A stretch of DNA of 64,000 nucleotides from an uncultured Clostridia bacterium (GCA_944381055.1 CALWJQ010000084.1:1-64000), one strand, 5' to 3'; shown: positions 1 to 8,052, numbered from the stretch's first letter. A program made the numbers and translations. The notes: generated by a model not told the origin, from the letters alone.

Positions 1-160
1 GCGCATTTATGACCGGCACAAGCTGCTGACAAAAATCCTGACCAGCCTGGGGGTCAACCCTGAAACCGCCGCGGCCGACGCCTGCCGGGTCGAGCATGTT
101 TTAAGCGACGAGAGCTTTGAAAAAATCCGTGAGCATGTGCAGAAAAACACAGCCGAATAA
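1..160 (+). CDS. C-terminal end of a DtxR/MntR-type metal-dependent repressor (partial)
   Basis: Only the last 52 codons are present, in the frame that ends at the TAA at 158-160. The visible peptide has the signature of the dimerisation/metal-binding domain of DtxR/MntR family regulators in Firmicutes: a YDRHKLLTKIL helix, then LGV..ETAAADACRVEH and a final VLSDESFEKI stretch, with the Cys-Arg-x-Glu-His metal ligands. These proteins bind Fe(II) or Mn(II) and repress uptake genes. Two GTTAG-N6-CTAAC operators in front of the nearby flavodoxin gene fit an iron-type regulator. Whether it is an iron or a manganese sensor cannot be told from the tail alone. Confidence 0.85.
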   Translation, partial: RIYDRHKLLTKILTSLGVNPETAAADACRVEHVLSDESFEKIREHVQKNTAE

Positions 161-167
161 CGCAGAC

Positions 168-203
168 GCCCTGCCGCGCACTATGCCGGCAGGGCCATTT
201 TTT
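168..203 (+). terminator. Intrinsic terminator of the DtxR-type gene
   Basis: A 9-bp GCCCTGCCG/CGGCAGGGC stem (168-176 and 187-195) is followed by a six-T run at 198-203. It overlaps the stop codon of the convergent DUF3793 gene. Confidence 0.85.
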
Positions 204-747
204 CGACGGGGATTCCCCGGGCGAACATCCGCATATAGCAGGCAGTACAGCGTTGATAGCATTCAAAGCGCTTTTGCGCCGCTTCCGGGTCGCCGTATGA
301 CTTCCAGCACCCACAGCAGGTGAAATTCTGCCCGCGGTTTTCGATAAAGCCGACGACATCGCGCAGCGGATACCCGAGAAAGACGCCAATTTCATGGGGA
401 AAATCCTTCTCGCGCGCCATCCGGCACGCCAGCTGGCGCAGCATTCCGTCCGTGTTTTCTTCGCGGTAGCCGCAGCGGCGCAGGAACGCCCGGCACTCCT
501 CTGATTCCAGCAGCAGCCGAAGCTGGCTTTTGCGGTACACATATACAACGCTCCGGCGCGGCGCACGGCGCTCAAGCAGCAGTACAACAGACAGCCCCCG
601 GGGCTGCAGCCGCCGGTGCCAATGGCAGACCAGCCGGCGAACCGAACCAGGCGGCGCTGCGCCAAAGCAAAACAGGCTGCCGGTTTTCAGCCCCGCCAGC
701 GTGGGCGCGCAGTGGCTGACCAGCAGTTCTTCAAAGGTCTGGTTCAT
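181..747 (-). CDS. DUF3793 family protein
   Basis: A 188-residue cytosolic protein. I recognise the DUF3793 layout: N-terminal MNQTFEELLVSHCAPTLAG, a central LRRCGYREENTDGMLRQLA segment, then a HEIGVFLGYPLRDVVGFI block and a Cys-rich C-terminus (CCGCW...CYQRCTACY). The start is the ATG at 747, which has a GAAAGGAAGG ribosome site; upstream in-frame codons do not. The biochemical role is unknown. Members often sit beside ferrous iron transport or iron regulator genes in Clostridia, and here it lies between a DtxR-type regulator and a flavodoxin, so a role in iron homeostasis is a reasonable inference. The conserved cysteines could bind metal. Confidence 0.8.
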   Translation of the reverse strand: MNQTFEELLVSHCAPTLAGLKTGSLFCFGAAPPGSVRRLVCHWHRRLQPRGLSVVLLLERRAPRRSVVYVYRKSQLRLLLESEECRAFLRRCGYREENTDGMLRQLACRMAREKDFPHEIGVFLGYPLRDVVGFIENRGQNFTCCGCWKSYGDPEAAQKRFECYQRCTACYMRMFARGIPVEKMALPA

Positions 748-785
748 AAGCCCTTCCTTTCTGTACAGCACCCCCGGACAGGAGT

Positions 786-814
786 GTCCCCGCACAAAGA
801 GCTTGTGCGGGGAC
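786..814. other. Strong hairpin between flavodoxin and DUF3793 genes
   Basis: A perfect 12-bp stem GTCCCCGCACAA/TTGTGCGGGGAC (786-797, 803-814) with a 5-base loop. Neither strand has a T-run behind it, so it is more likely an mRNA-processing or stability element in a flavodoxin-DUF3793 transcript than a classical terminator. Confidence 0.5.
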
Positions 815-861
815 GGAAAAGGGAGATGCGAAAAAATTGAGGAGACAAAAAGTAAGGAAAA

Positions 862-1293
862 TTACAGGGAAGCAAGTTCTTTGCCCAAATCGCGGCAGGC
901 TTCCTGCGCCGCTTCGTCCGGTTCGCCGTTGGCGATCAGCCCCTCGTCCCGGACGAGGATCGCCCCGGCCTGGCGGCAGCGATCGCACCAGTCGCGCATC
1001 CACTGGCCGTCGCCCCAGCCATAAGAGCCGAACAGCGCGATTTTCCTGCCGTGCAAAGAGCCTTCCAGCGCAGCGAACATCGGTTCAAACTCCGCTTCTT
1101 CCAGCACTTCAGCACCCATGGCCGGACAGCCGAACGCGACCGTGTCAAACCCGTCGATCCCGGCGGCAGAAACTTCCGACGGCGCCAGCAGCACGGCGTC
1201 TGCGCCGGCTTCCCGCACCCCCTGCGCGATGCAGCCGGCCATTGTTTCGGTGTTGCCCGTGCCGCTCCAGTAGATGATTGCACATTGACGCAA
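862..1293 (-). CDS. Flavodoxin
   Basis: A 143-residue short-chain flavodoxin, a soluble FMN electron carrier that replaces ferredoxin when iron is scarce. The phosphate-binding loop SGTGNTE follows the first strand (IIYW), and the later GCPAMG and FGSYGWGDG segments are the loops that sandwich the isoalloxazine ring. The likely start is the TTG at 1293, 11 bases after AGGAG; a GTG at 1320 would add nine residues but has no ribosome site. Transcription runs toward the DUF3793 gene. The promoter carries paired GTTAG-N6-CTAAC elements, which suggests iron-responsive repression. Confidence 0.88.
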   Translation of the reverse strand: MRQCAIIYWSGTGNTETMAGCIAQGVREAGADAVLLAPSEVSAAGIDGFDTVAFGCPAMGAEVLEEAEFEPMFAALEGSLHGRKIALFGSYGWGDGQWMRDWCDRCRQAGAILVRDEGLIANGEPDEAAQEACRDLGKELASL

Positions 1294-1344
1294 GATCGAA
1301 CACACTCCTTTTCTTCCCACGCAGTGATGCGTGGAAGGGAATTG

Positions 1345-1408
1345 GTTAGCTAAAACTAACTCGCCTGTTTATTAAATGCGGTTCCGATTGTAGTTAGTAA
1401 TCGCTAAC
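1345..1408 (-). promoter_or_regulatory. Two iron-box-like operators in the flavodoxin promoter
   Basis: Two inverted repeats of identical architecture, GTTAG-N6-CTAAC, lie at 1345-1360 and 1393-1408, centres exactly 48 bp apart. On the minus strand a TACAAT -10 element (1387-1392) directly abuts the second operator, and the operator fills the gap to the possible -35 (TTGCGG at 1408-1413 or TATTGC at 1410-1415). The arms match the TTAG...CTAA core of DtxR/IdeR-type boxes. Binding by the regulator at the window start is inferred. Confidence 0.65.
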
Positions 1409-1486
1409 CGCAATATCAATATAACACAGCTCCCTGCGTTTGTCAACCGTATTTTTTCGTTTTGTCCCACGGCCGGAAATAATCGG

Positions 1487-1515
1487 TTGACAAATCCTGC
1501 TTCCGCGTTTAAACT
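1487..1515 (+). promoter_or_regulatory. Sigma-A promoter of the MerR gene
   Basis: TTGACA (1487-1492), 17-bp spacer, TAAACT (1510-1515), 33 bases before the MerR start codon. Confidence 0.7.
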
Positions 1516-1548
1516 CTATACCAGCATCAGACTTTTAGGGGGAATACC

Positions 1549-2385
1549 ATGCGCGGAGCGCTGTTTTCCATCGGTGAAATGGCCCGGTTTAACCATGTCA
1601 GCATCCCCACGCTGCGGCTTTATGATAAACTGGGTCTGCTCAAGCCGGCGTTTGTCGACCCGGAAACGGGCTACCGGTATTATTCGATCCATCAGAATGC
1701 CCGGCTCGACATGATCGCGTACATGAAAGAACTGGGCATGAGCCTGGCGGAAATCGCACAGGTGCTTGAAAGCGAGAACCTGGCGCAGATCGAAACGATC
1801 CTTGCCCGAAAAAACGAACAAATCCACCGGCAGCTGATCGAGCTGAAAGAACAGCACAGCGCCGTAGAACGCGCGCTCGCAAGCATCGAACGCTACCGGA
1901 AGTCGCCGCTGACCGGCACCCTGTCGCTCGAATACATCGAACGGCGCTATATCTGGGGGATTCCCTGCAAAAACAATTTCTATCTCGATGGGCTGGACTG
2001 CTACGAAGAGGAGCTGATCGAACTGCGCCGTCAGCTGATCCAGCGGAACATCGGCCAGATCCACTCATACAGCGTGGGCACGTCTATTTTGCAGGACGAC
2101 TTTCAAAACCTGCGGTTCATCCCGCATCAGGTTTTCATCTTTACAAATGCAGAGAATACGCAGGGCCTCGAGGCCACCCTGCTTGACAGTGGGATGTACG
2201 CCTGCATCTATCTGGACGGCTTTGACGACGAGATGGCCTGCGCCGGCAGGCTGCTCGATTTTTGCCGCGAGCACCATTTCGCCATTGTGGGCGATTACCT
2301 CTGTGAAGTGCTCACCGAGTTCAACGTTTTTGACAACCAGAAGCGCAGCATGTTCCTGCGGCTGCAAATTCCCGTCAGCTTTTAA
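1549..2385 (+). CDS. MerR family transcriptional regulator with effector-binding domain
   Basis: A 278-residue BltR/BmrR-type regulator. Residues about 5-75 form the MerR winged helix (SIGEMARFNHVSIPTLRLYD, then GYRYYS and an IAQVLES helix), followed by a coiled-coil dimer helix (about 80-120) and a C-terminal GyrI-like ligand-binding half with aromatic-rich strands. It lacks the cysteines of metal-sensing MerR proteins, so a small organic effector is more likely. The ATG at 1549 follows AGGGGGAATACC. The next gene has a promoter with the long 19-bp spacer that MerR proteins untwist, so this regulator probably activates it. Confidence 0.9.
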   Translation: MRGALFSIGEMARFNHVSIPTLRLYDKLGLLKPAFVDPETGYRYYSIHQNARLDMIAYMKELGMSLAEIAQVLESENLAQIETILARKNEQIHRQLIELKEQHSAVERALASIERYRKSPLTGTLSLEYIERRYIWGIPCKNNFYLDGLDCYEEELIELRRQLIQRNIGQIHSYSVGTSILQDDFQNLRFIPHQVFIFTNAENTQGLEATLLDSGMYACIYLDGFDDEMACAGRLLDFCREHHFAIVGDYLCEVLTEFNVFDNQKRSMFLRLQIPVSF

Positions 2386-2407
2386 AAGGTTTTATCCAAA
2401 AAATTTC

Positions 2408-2438
2408 TTGACTCTCATCCGGGTACAGGGTCTATAAT
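2408..2438 (+). promoter_or_regulatory. MerR-type promoter with 19-bp spacer
   Basis: TTGACT (2408-2413) and a perfect TATAAT (2433-2438) are 19 bp apart, two more than optimal, and the spacer carries an imperfect dyad (GACTC...GGGTC arms, 7 of 11 positions matching). This is the hallmark of promoters activated by MerR proteins. Confidence 0.7.
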
Positions 2439-2494
2439 GCGATTGTCAAATGAATCACAAACGTTTGAACAAACCGCAAGGAGGCCAGCAAACC

Positions 2495-3520
2495 ATGGAA
2501 AAAATCAAAGTCGTACAGTACGGATGCGGGAAAATGTCCAAGTTCATCCTGCGCTATCTCTATGAACACGGCGCGCAGATCGTCGGCGCCATCGACGTCA
2601 ACCCTGAAGTGGTCGGCCTGGACGTCGGCGATTACGCCGGGCTGGGCGTCAAGACCGGCGTCGTCATCTCGAACGACGCGGACAAAGTCCTGGATGAGTG
2701 CGACGCCGACGTCGCCATTGTCACGCTGTTCAGCTTTATCGGCGACATCTACGAGCATGTCGAGCGCTGCGTCGCACGCGGCATCAACGTCATCACGACC
2801 TGTGAAGAGGCCATTTATCCCTGGACCACCTCTGCCGCCCAGATCAACAGGCTCGACGCGCTGGCCAAACAGAACAACTGCACGATTACCGGTTCCGGTA
2901 TGCAGGACACTTTCTGGATCAACATGGTCGGCATGATCGCCGGCAGCTGCCACCGCATTGAAAAAATCAAGGGCGCTTACAGCTATAACGTCGAAGACTA
3001 CGGCCTGGCCCTGGCCAACGCGCACGGCTGCGACCTGACCCCCGAAGAGTTTGAAGCCAAAATCGCCCACCCCGACGTCTTCGAACCCTCTTACGCCTGG
3101 AACGCCAGCGAAGCCATTTGCAGCAAGCTGGGCCTGACCATCAAGAACATCACCCAGAAAAACGTCCCCTATACCGTCGACCACGACGTGTACTCGGCCA
3201 CGCTGGGCAAGACCATTAAAGCCGGCAACTGCATCGGCATGTCCGCCGTGGTGACCATCGAGACCATGCAGGGCATCACGATTGAAGAAGAGACCATCGG
3301 CAAGGTCTACGGCCCCGACGACGGCGATCTGTGCGACTGGCAGATCACCGGCGAGCCTGACACCGAGTTCCACGTCGTCAAGCCCGCCACCGTCGAGCAC
3401 ACCTGCGCCACCATTGTCAACCGCATTCCCAGCCTGCTCCGGGCGCCCGCCGGCTATGTGACCTGCGACCAGCTCGACGAAATCGAATACCTGACCTATC
3501 CCATGGAATATCACGTCTGA
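2495..3520 (+). CDS. NAD(P)-dependent dehydrogenase of the DapB / 2,4-diaminopentanoate dehydrogenase type
   Basis: A 341-residue oxidoreductase. The N-terminus is a Rossmann fold ([17 protein letters not shown], then an acidic turn [10 protein letters not shown]), followed by CEEAIYP and [10 protein letters not shown] segments seen in DapB-like diaminopentanoate dehydrogenases of ornithine fermentation. The start at 2495 is preceded by AAGGAGG at 10 bases; an upstream ATG at 2450 has no ribosome site. It is monocistronic, behind a MerR-type promoter, and ends in a strong terminator. The family is well supported; the substrate (diaminopentanoate or another amino acid derivative) is not, because the other ornithine-pathway genes are absent here. 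Confidence 0.7.
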   Translation: MEKIKVVQYGCGKMSKFILRYLYEHGAQIVGAIDVNPEVVGLDVGDYAGLGVKTGVVISNDADKVLDECDADVAIVTLFSFIGDIYEHVERCVARGINVITTCEEAIYPWTTSAAQINRLDALAKQNNCTITGSGMQDTFWINMVGMIAGSCHRIEKIKGAYSYNVEDYGLALANAHGCDLTPEEFEAKIAHPDVFEPSYAWNASEAICSKLGLTIKNITQKNVPYTVDHDVYSATLGKTIKAGNCIGMSAVVTIETMQGITIEEETIGKVYGPDDGDLCDWQITGEPDTEFHVVKPATVEHTCATIVNRIPSLLRAPAGYVTCDQLDEIEYLTYPMEYHV

Positions 3521-3550
3521 CGGACGCTTTTCCATTCATCTCCCATATCA

Positions 3551-3594
3551 GCAGAGCGGCCCTTCGCCAGGCGGGCCGCTCTGCATTTTTCTTT
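3551..3594 (+). terminator. Intrinsic terminator
   Basis: A perfect 12-bp stem GCAGAGCGGCCC/GGGCCGCTCTGC (3551-3562, 3573-3584) followed by a T-rich tail at 3586-3595. Confidence 0.92.
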
Positions 3595-4727
3595 TATGGC
3601 TGGGATGCAATGCCAACGGCAAGGCCGTTGATTTCGACCCCTTCGTCGGCGGGAATAAGGATGTACCGGCGGCCGTCGATGACGCGCGTCTGCACAAGGT
3701 AGCTGTTTTCCGGGCTGACGCTGACGACGGCGTCGCCCGATTTGACCTGAAAGCGTTTGCTGTCGATCAGGTTTTCCGGGTTGAGCGCCGCGTCCTGCCC
3801 AAACTGCTCGCCGCATTTTTCACAGAACGCCTGCACACGCGGCTCTTCGACCCCACAGTCGGCCAGTACCCGGCCCACCTCGCCGGCCGTCACGGTCAGA
3901 GGTTCGGGATCGCGGCTTTCCTTGTGCATCTGGATCTTCGTACACAGCTGCTCGTGCACCGCCTGCACCACATCGGCGCTGCACGCCTCCCCGAGCGCGT
4001 CGGACAGCGCCGCTTCAAACCCTTCCCGCTGTTCTGCCGCCGACAAAGGCGGATCGGTGCGGAAAACCGCGTCAATCATCCCGGCGTGCAGATCTTCCGG
4101 GCGGCGGGTGTAAAACAGCGCGTTGTAAATATTGGCCGCGCGCCCGTCAAAGGCGGGGAACAGGAACCCCATCTCGGGCGGCGCAGCCGTCTGGCCCGGC
4201 AGGAAGCAGCGGAACTCATTTTCCTGCGCAAAATAGCCCAATCCCTGTTTGCCGTCCTTCACAGGGCACACGCAGCACAAAATATACGAAAAAGCCTCGT
4301 CTGACAGCTGATCCCCATCGTCTGCCCCGCGCCGCGGCACGTCATAAACATCATGCACGAGCAAAATCAGGTAGTTGCCCTCAAGATCGGCGCCGCTGAT
4401 GATCTTCTGGTACAAAGCCGTGCGGGCCCCGGCATCCCGCAGGCCCGAATCGCGCAAGGCGCGCAGCAGGCGGTGCTCGTCGCTGTCCATCACCTGCTCG
4501 GTCGAAAACACAATGTCGACGAGATTGCGCCCCAGCGACCCGGACAGCGTCTTTTTCAGCAGGCCCATATACTGCTCAACATCCTGCTGGGTGAGCATTC
4601 CGACCGATTCCTGAATATCGGCGATCACTTCGCCGCTGCCGCTGACAAAGCAGCCGTAAATGTGGGTGACGGCGTTTTTATCCGGGGCGAGCCGGCGACG
4701 CAGCTCGCTGACTTCTTTCTGGTTCAT
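3594..4727 (-). CDS. DUF4317 family protein
   Basis: A 377-residue soluble protein of unknown function. The N-terminus MNQKEVSELRRRLAPDKNAV, then THIYGCFVSGSGEVI, is the typical opening of DUF4317 proteins of gut Clostridia; the LLVHDVYDVPRRGADD and LCCVCPVK segments are also shared. No signal peptide or membrane segment is seen. The start at 4727 lies 12 bases after GGAGGG; the 22 extra upstream codons are not family-like. It is transcribed alone, away from the adjacent bacteriohemerythrin terminator. Confidence 0.82.
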   Translation of the reverse strand: MNQKEVSELRRRLAPDKNAVTHIYGCFVSGSGEVIADIQESVGMLTQQDVEQYMGLLKKTLSGSLGRNLVDIVFSTEQVMDSDEHRLLRALRDSGLRDAGARTALYQKIISGADLEGNYLILLVHDVYDVPRRGADDGDQLSDEAFSYILCCVCPVKDGKQGLGYFAQENEFRCFLPGQTAAPPEMGFLFPAFDGRAANIYNALFYTRRPEDLHAGMIDAVFRTDPPLSAAEQREGFEAALSDALGEACSADVVQAVHEQLCTKIQMHKESRDPEPLTVTAGEVGRVLADCGVEEPRVQAFCEKCGEQFGQDAALNPENLIDSKRFQVKSGDAVVSVSPENSYLVQTRVIDGRRYILIPADEGVEINGLAVGIASQP

Positions 4728-4833
4728 AATAATCTGATTCCCTCCGCTCCGGCGTTTCATGCAATGCGCCCGCCGGGCTGCCCCGGCGGACATGCTCTAT
4801 TGTACCGAAAATCCGTGTAAAAATCAAACAAAA

Positions 4834-4863
4834 ACAGCCGGGGCGGACGGAGTCCCCGGCTGT
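4834..4863 (-). terminator. Terminator of the bacteriohemerythrin gene
   Basis: A perfect 10-bp stem ACAGCCGGGG/CCCCGGCTGT with a T-run on the minus strand (+ strand A-run at 4830-4834). Confidence 0.9.
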
Positions 4864-4874
4864 GCGGGCGCGGT

Positions 4875-5276
4875 TTATTTTTTCAAAAAAGCGCCCAGTT
4901 TTTTGTCTTCAATTTTAATGTGGCTGACAAGCTTGCCGATGTGCATGTTCAGGTTGTTCAGGTCGGCAACGCCCGGGCCGGCCGCCGGAATCTGCGCGGC
5001 GATGTCCTGCAGTTTGCGCTTATAGCCTTCATGAAACTGTTTGTGCCCCGCATAATTGGGGTACCCGCTCTGGGTCTGCAGCTGTTCCTCGTGCGCGAAG
5101 TGGCGGTTCACATAGTCCAGCAGAAACTTGAGCGCCGGCTCGATGGCCGCGCGCCCCTGCCCTTTTCCGCAGGCATCCATCAGGGTGTTGACCGCCTGGA
5201 ACAGCTCGCGGTGTTCACGATCGATGGTGGCGTTGCCCGTTTCAAGATCTTTGGTCAGTTCATATTTAATAGCCAT
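4875..5276 (-). CDS. Bacteriohemerythrin (di-iron oxygen-binding protein)
   Basis: A 133-residue single-domain hemerythrin. The ligands of the mu-oxo di-iron site can be followed: IDREHRELF (first His), NRHFAHEEQL (His and Glu), GHKQFHEGY (two His), and the late NMHIGKLVSHIKIEDKK (His, His and Asp). Such proteins store, sense or scavenge oxygen in anaerobes and microaerophiles. The start ATG at 5276 has AAAAAGGAG upstream. It is monocistronic with its own promoter and terminator. Confidence 0.92.
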   Translation of the reverse strand: MAIKYELTKDLETGNATIDREHRELFQAVNTLMDACGKGQGRAAIEPALKFLLDYVNRHFAHEEQLQTQSGYPNYAGHKQFHEGYKRKLQDIAAQIPAAGPGVADLNNLNMHIGKLVSHIKIEDKKLGAFLKK

Positions 5277-5352
5277 GACGAAATTCTCCTTTTTATGTAC
5301 GCTTTATGGGTATGCAGCTGTCGCCGTCCGCAGCTCACATTTTCTAAATAGT

Positions 5353-5381
5353 ATTATATCTCATTTTCTTTTGCAGTGCAA
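5353..5381 (-). promoter_or_regulatory. Sigma-A promoter of the bacteriohemerythrin gene
   Basis: On the minus strand TTGCAC (5376-5381), 17-bp spacer, TATAAT (5353-5358). Confidence 0.75.
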
Positions 5382-5487
5382 TGCCATTGTGAAAAATCGA
5401 TCGGCTGTGGTATACCGGCAGTTTGGCAAAAATATTTACGCACAACCCTGGCCGCGGCTCCTGTTTCAGACAGTCGGGCCAGGCTGC

Positions 5488-5518
5488 GGAAAAAGCAGGG
5501 GAACTCCCTGCTTTTTCC
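5488..5518 (-). terminator. Terminator of the amino-acid ABC transporter operon
   Basis: A 13-bp perfect stem GGAAAAAGCAGGG/CCCTGCTTTTTCC with a 5-base loop, just downstream of the small gene at 5529-5768. The U-rich arm is part of the stem. Confidence 0.8.
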
Positions 5519-5528
5519 GTACAGAACA

Positions 5529-5768
5529 TTATTTTTTCTTCTGTTCCTGCTCTTTTTGCAGCTGATAGCGCAGGTAGTCGATACAGTCGAGCTTTTTTTG
5601 TTCTGTGTGCACACATTCAAGCTGCCGGCATCGCTGGCCGATGAGCAGCCGCAGCTGCTCTTTGGTCGTTCCCTCGTCCAGCGTTTCAAGGTATTGGTCG
5701 ATAAACGCGGTCGTGCAGCCCGCGTCCTCAAGGATTTGGATGATCTCATCCCTGGTCAGCCTGGCCAT
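5529..5768 (-). CDS. Small conserved hypothetical protein (79 aa)
   Basis: The protein starts MARLTRDEIIQILEDAGC and ends with a charged coiled stretch rich in Gln, Glu and Lys; the central HTEQKKLDCIDYLRYQLQ block resembles a family of 70-90 residue proteins common in Clostridia that end in a QKQIDCLDYLIYQ motif. No enzyme motif or membrane segment. It is the last gene of the ABC transporter operon, 17 bases after the binding-protein gene. Function unknown. Confidence 0.7.
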   Translation of the reverse strand: MARLTRDEIIQILEDAGCTTAFIDQYLETLDEGTTKEQLRLLIGQRCRQLECVHTEQKKLDCIDYLRYQLQKEQEQKKK

Positions 5769-5785
5769 GTCCCGTCCTGCTCCTT

Positions 5786-6589
5786 TTATTCGGCCTGCGA
5801 AATGTCGATGCCGAAGTACTTTTCCGACAGCTCGGTCAGCACGCCTTCTTCGCTCAGCTCGTTCAAAGCCTCGTCAATGGCGGCGCGCAGCGTGGCGGTC
5901 TCTTCTCCCTTGCGCATGGGAATAGCGACCTGCGTCGCGTCCTCGCTCACTGCGGCAATCTTGATGTCCGCGTCGGGCTGGGCCGTCATGTAGTCGTTGG
6001 CTGTGACCTCAGAATTGAGTGTGGCGTCGATGCGGCCGGACAGCAGCAGCTGAATGGTCTGGTTCAGGTCGTCCACCGCGGTGACGGTGGCGCCGTATTC
6101 TTCCGCCATGACGGCATAGGTGCTTTGCAGGGTGTTGGCCGTCGTCTTGCCCTCGAGGTCCTCAAAGGACTGAATGTCCTCGTTGTCGCCGCGGACGAGG
6201 ATGGCAACGCGGTTATAGGCATAGGGAACGGAAAAATCATACTTTTCCCTGCGCGCATCGTCGATGTCCACGCCGTTTGCCATGATGTCGTACCGGCCTG
6301 ACTCAACGCCGGACAGCAGGCCCTCCCATTCGCCTTCAACAAACGTGGCGGTCACGCCCAGCTTTTCGGCGACGGCTTTGGCGACCTCGATGTCATAGCC
6401 GACCAGCTCGTCGTTTTCGTCGTGATAAGTCCAGGGCGCCCAGGTGCCTTCGGTGGCAATGACAATTTCGCCGCGCTCCTGAATCTGCGCGAGCAGGTCG
6501 CCTGACGCCTCTTCCGTCTGGCTGCACCCGGCCAGCACGGAAAGCCCGAGCAAAGCGCTCATCAAAAGTGCAAGCATTCTCTTTTTCAT
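5786..6589 (-). CDS. Polar amino acid ABC transporter, substrate-binding lipoprotein
   Basis: A 267-residue binding protein of the SBP_bac_3 family. A lipoprotein signal (MKKRMLALLMSALLGLSVLAG then Cys) is followed by the usual IVIATEGTWAPWTYHDEND opening, LVGYDIEVAKAVAEKLG, and DIMANGVDIDDARR ligand-pocket motifs. The start at 6589 follows GAGGGAGA. The binding specificity cannot be read, but the Arg/Asp pattern is that of cystine/glutamine/histidine-type binders. It lies downstream of its ATPase and permease genes in one operon. Confidence 0.92.
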   Translation of the reverse strand: MKKRMLALLMSALLGLSVLAGCSQTEEASGDLLAQIQERGEIVIATEGTWAPWTYHDENDELVGYDIEVAKAVAEKLGVTATFVEGEWEGLLSGVESGRYDIMANGVDIDDARREKYDFSVPYAYNRVAILVRGDNEDIQSFEDLEGKTTANTLQSTYAVMAEEYGATVTAVDDLNQTIQLLLSGRIDATLNSEVTANDYMTAQPDADIKIAAVSEDATQVAIPMRKGEETATLRAAIDEALNELSEEGVLTELSEKYFGIDISQAE

Positions 6590-6608
6590 AAAATTCTCTC
6601 CCTCGAAT

Positions 6609-7373
6609 TTATTCTTTATCCTGCGGCGACAGGCGGTCGCCGACGGTTTGCAGAAAAGCGCGGGTGCGTTCTTCCCGCGGGTTTTCAAAAAACTCCCTGG
6701 CCGGGCCCTGCTCGACAATGCGGCCATGCTCCATAAAAATGACCTTGTTCGAGACGTAGCGGGCAAAATTGAGCTCATGCGTGACGACCAGCATGGTCAT
6801 GCCGTCGTCGGCCAGCTGCCGCATGACGGCCAGCACCTCGCCGATCAGCTCGGGGTCGAGGGCCGACGTCGGCTCGTCAAAATAAATGATCTGCGGTTCG
6901 GCCGCAATAGCGCGGGCGATGGCCACGCGCTGCTGCTGCCCGCCCGACAGCTGGCTGGGGTAATGATCGCACCGGTCGGACAGCCCGACCTTTGCAAGCG
7001 CGCGGCGGCCGGTTTCGTCCGCCTGATCGCGCGGTATTTTGCGCGCCACAATGAGCCCTTCGGTGACGTTTTGCAGCGCCGTTTTGTTGGCGAACAGGTT
7101 GTAGCTTTGAAAAACGAACCCTGTTTTTTTGCGGATTGCGGCGATGTCGCGCTTGGACGTATGCGCCATGTCATACTCCCGGCCGCCAAACTCGAGCCTT
7201 CCCTCATCAGCGCGTTCCAAAAAATTCAGGCAGCGCAAAAGGGTTGTTTTCCCCGATCCGCTGGGGCCGAGGATAGACACGACATCCCCCTGCTCGACCG
7301 ACAGGCTGACGCCGTCAAGCACACGGAGCGTGTTGTCAAAGGTCTTGTGAACGTTGGTCGCTTTGAGCAGCAT
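6609..7373 (-). CDS. Polar amino acid ABC transporter, ATP-binding protein
   Basis: A 254-residue GlnQ/TcyC-type ATPase. Walker A GPSGSGKTT, Q-loop (VFQSYNLFANKTALQNV), signature LSGGQQQRVAIARAI, Walker B IIYFDEPTSALDPE and the switch His (VVTHELNFAR) are all intact. The LFANKTALQNVTEGL segment and full length are typical of amino-acid importers. It is translated right after the permease gene (gap of four bases) and before the binding-protein gene. Confidence 0.95.
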   Translation of the reverse strand: MLLKATNVHKTFDNTLRVLDGVSLSVEQGDVVSILGPSGSGKTTLLRCLNFLERADEGRLEFGGREYDMAHTSKRDIAAIRKKTGFVFQSYNLFANKTALQNVTEGLIVARKIPRDQADETGRRALAKVGLSDRCDHYPSQLSGGQQQRVAIARAIAAEPQIIYFDEPTSALDPELIGEVLAVMRQLADDGMTMLVVTHELNFARYVSNKVIFMEHGRIVEQGPAREFFENPREERTRAFLQTVGDRLSPQDKE

Positions 7374-7377
7374 AGGC

Positions 7378-8052
7378 TCACTCCTTCCGGCTCTGGTAAG
7401 CGCTCAGGCGCTTTTCCCCCATGCGCTGTAATTTGGTCAGCACAGTGGAAAAGAGAAGATAGACAATCGCGACCTCGATATAAAGCGCCAGGTGCTCGTA
7501 AGTGCGGGCGGCAATGCGCTGGGTCGCCATAAACATTTCGGTCACCGTGATGTTAGCGGCCAGCGACGTGTCCTTCATCAGCGAGATGACAGAGTTTGCC
7601 AGCGACGGGAAAGCCGTGCGCATGGCCTGCGGCAGCACGATGCGGCGCATGACCTGCAAATAAGACATGCCGACGCACTCCCCCGCTTCGATCTGCCCGA
7701 CCGGAACCGATTCAAGGGCGGCGCGCACCGTTTCAGCCGCGTAAGCGCCGGTGTTGATGGAAAAGACGATGATGGCCGCCGGAAAGGGCTCGAGCGTGAC
7801 GCCCACGTTGGGCAGGCCGTAAAAGACGATGTAAAGCTGCACCAGAAGCGGCGTGCCGCGGATGACCCAGATGTAAAAGCGCGCCAGCTGCCTGAGCACC
7901 CGCACATTGGCAAACTGCACCAGCGCCGCCGCCACCGCAATAATAAGCGCCAGCGCAAACGAAATGGCGGTCAGCGGCAGGGTCATGGCCAGGCCGGGCA
8001 GCAGGATTTTTCCAAAGGAGTCGATCAGTAACCCTATGAGTTCCGAATCCAC
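7378..8052 (-). CDS. Polar amino acid ABC transporter, permease
   Basis: A 224-residue HisM/TcyB-type inner-membrane permease with about five membrane segments (first [21 protein letters not shown]). The WVIRGTPLLVQLYIVFYGLP stretch and the EAA loop (YLQVMRRIVLPQAMR) that docks on the ATPase are clear. The start is a GTG at 8052 with GGAAAGGA upstream. First gene of the importer operon, directly behind a near-consensus promoter. Confidence 0.93.
   Translation of the reverse strand: MDSELIGLLIDSFGKILLPGLAMTLPLTAISFALALIIAVAAALVQFANVRVLRQLARFYIWVIRGTPLLVQLYIVFYGLPNVGVTLEPFPAAIIVFSINTGAYAAETVRAALESVPVGQIEAGECVGMSYLQVMRRIVLPQAMRTAFPSLANSVISLMKDTSLAANITVTEMFMATQRIAARTYEHLALYIEVAIVYLLFSTVLTKLQRMGEKRLSAYQSRKE

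Noticed and set aside
2432-3535. 367-codon minus-strand frame opposite the dehydrogenase
   Set aside because: Gly/Val/Asp-biased mirror of the real gene; no start signal.
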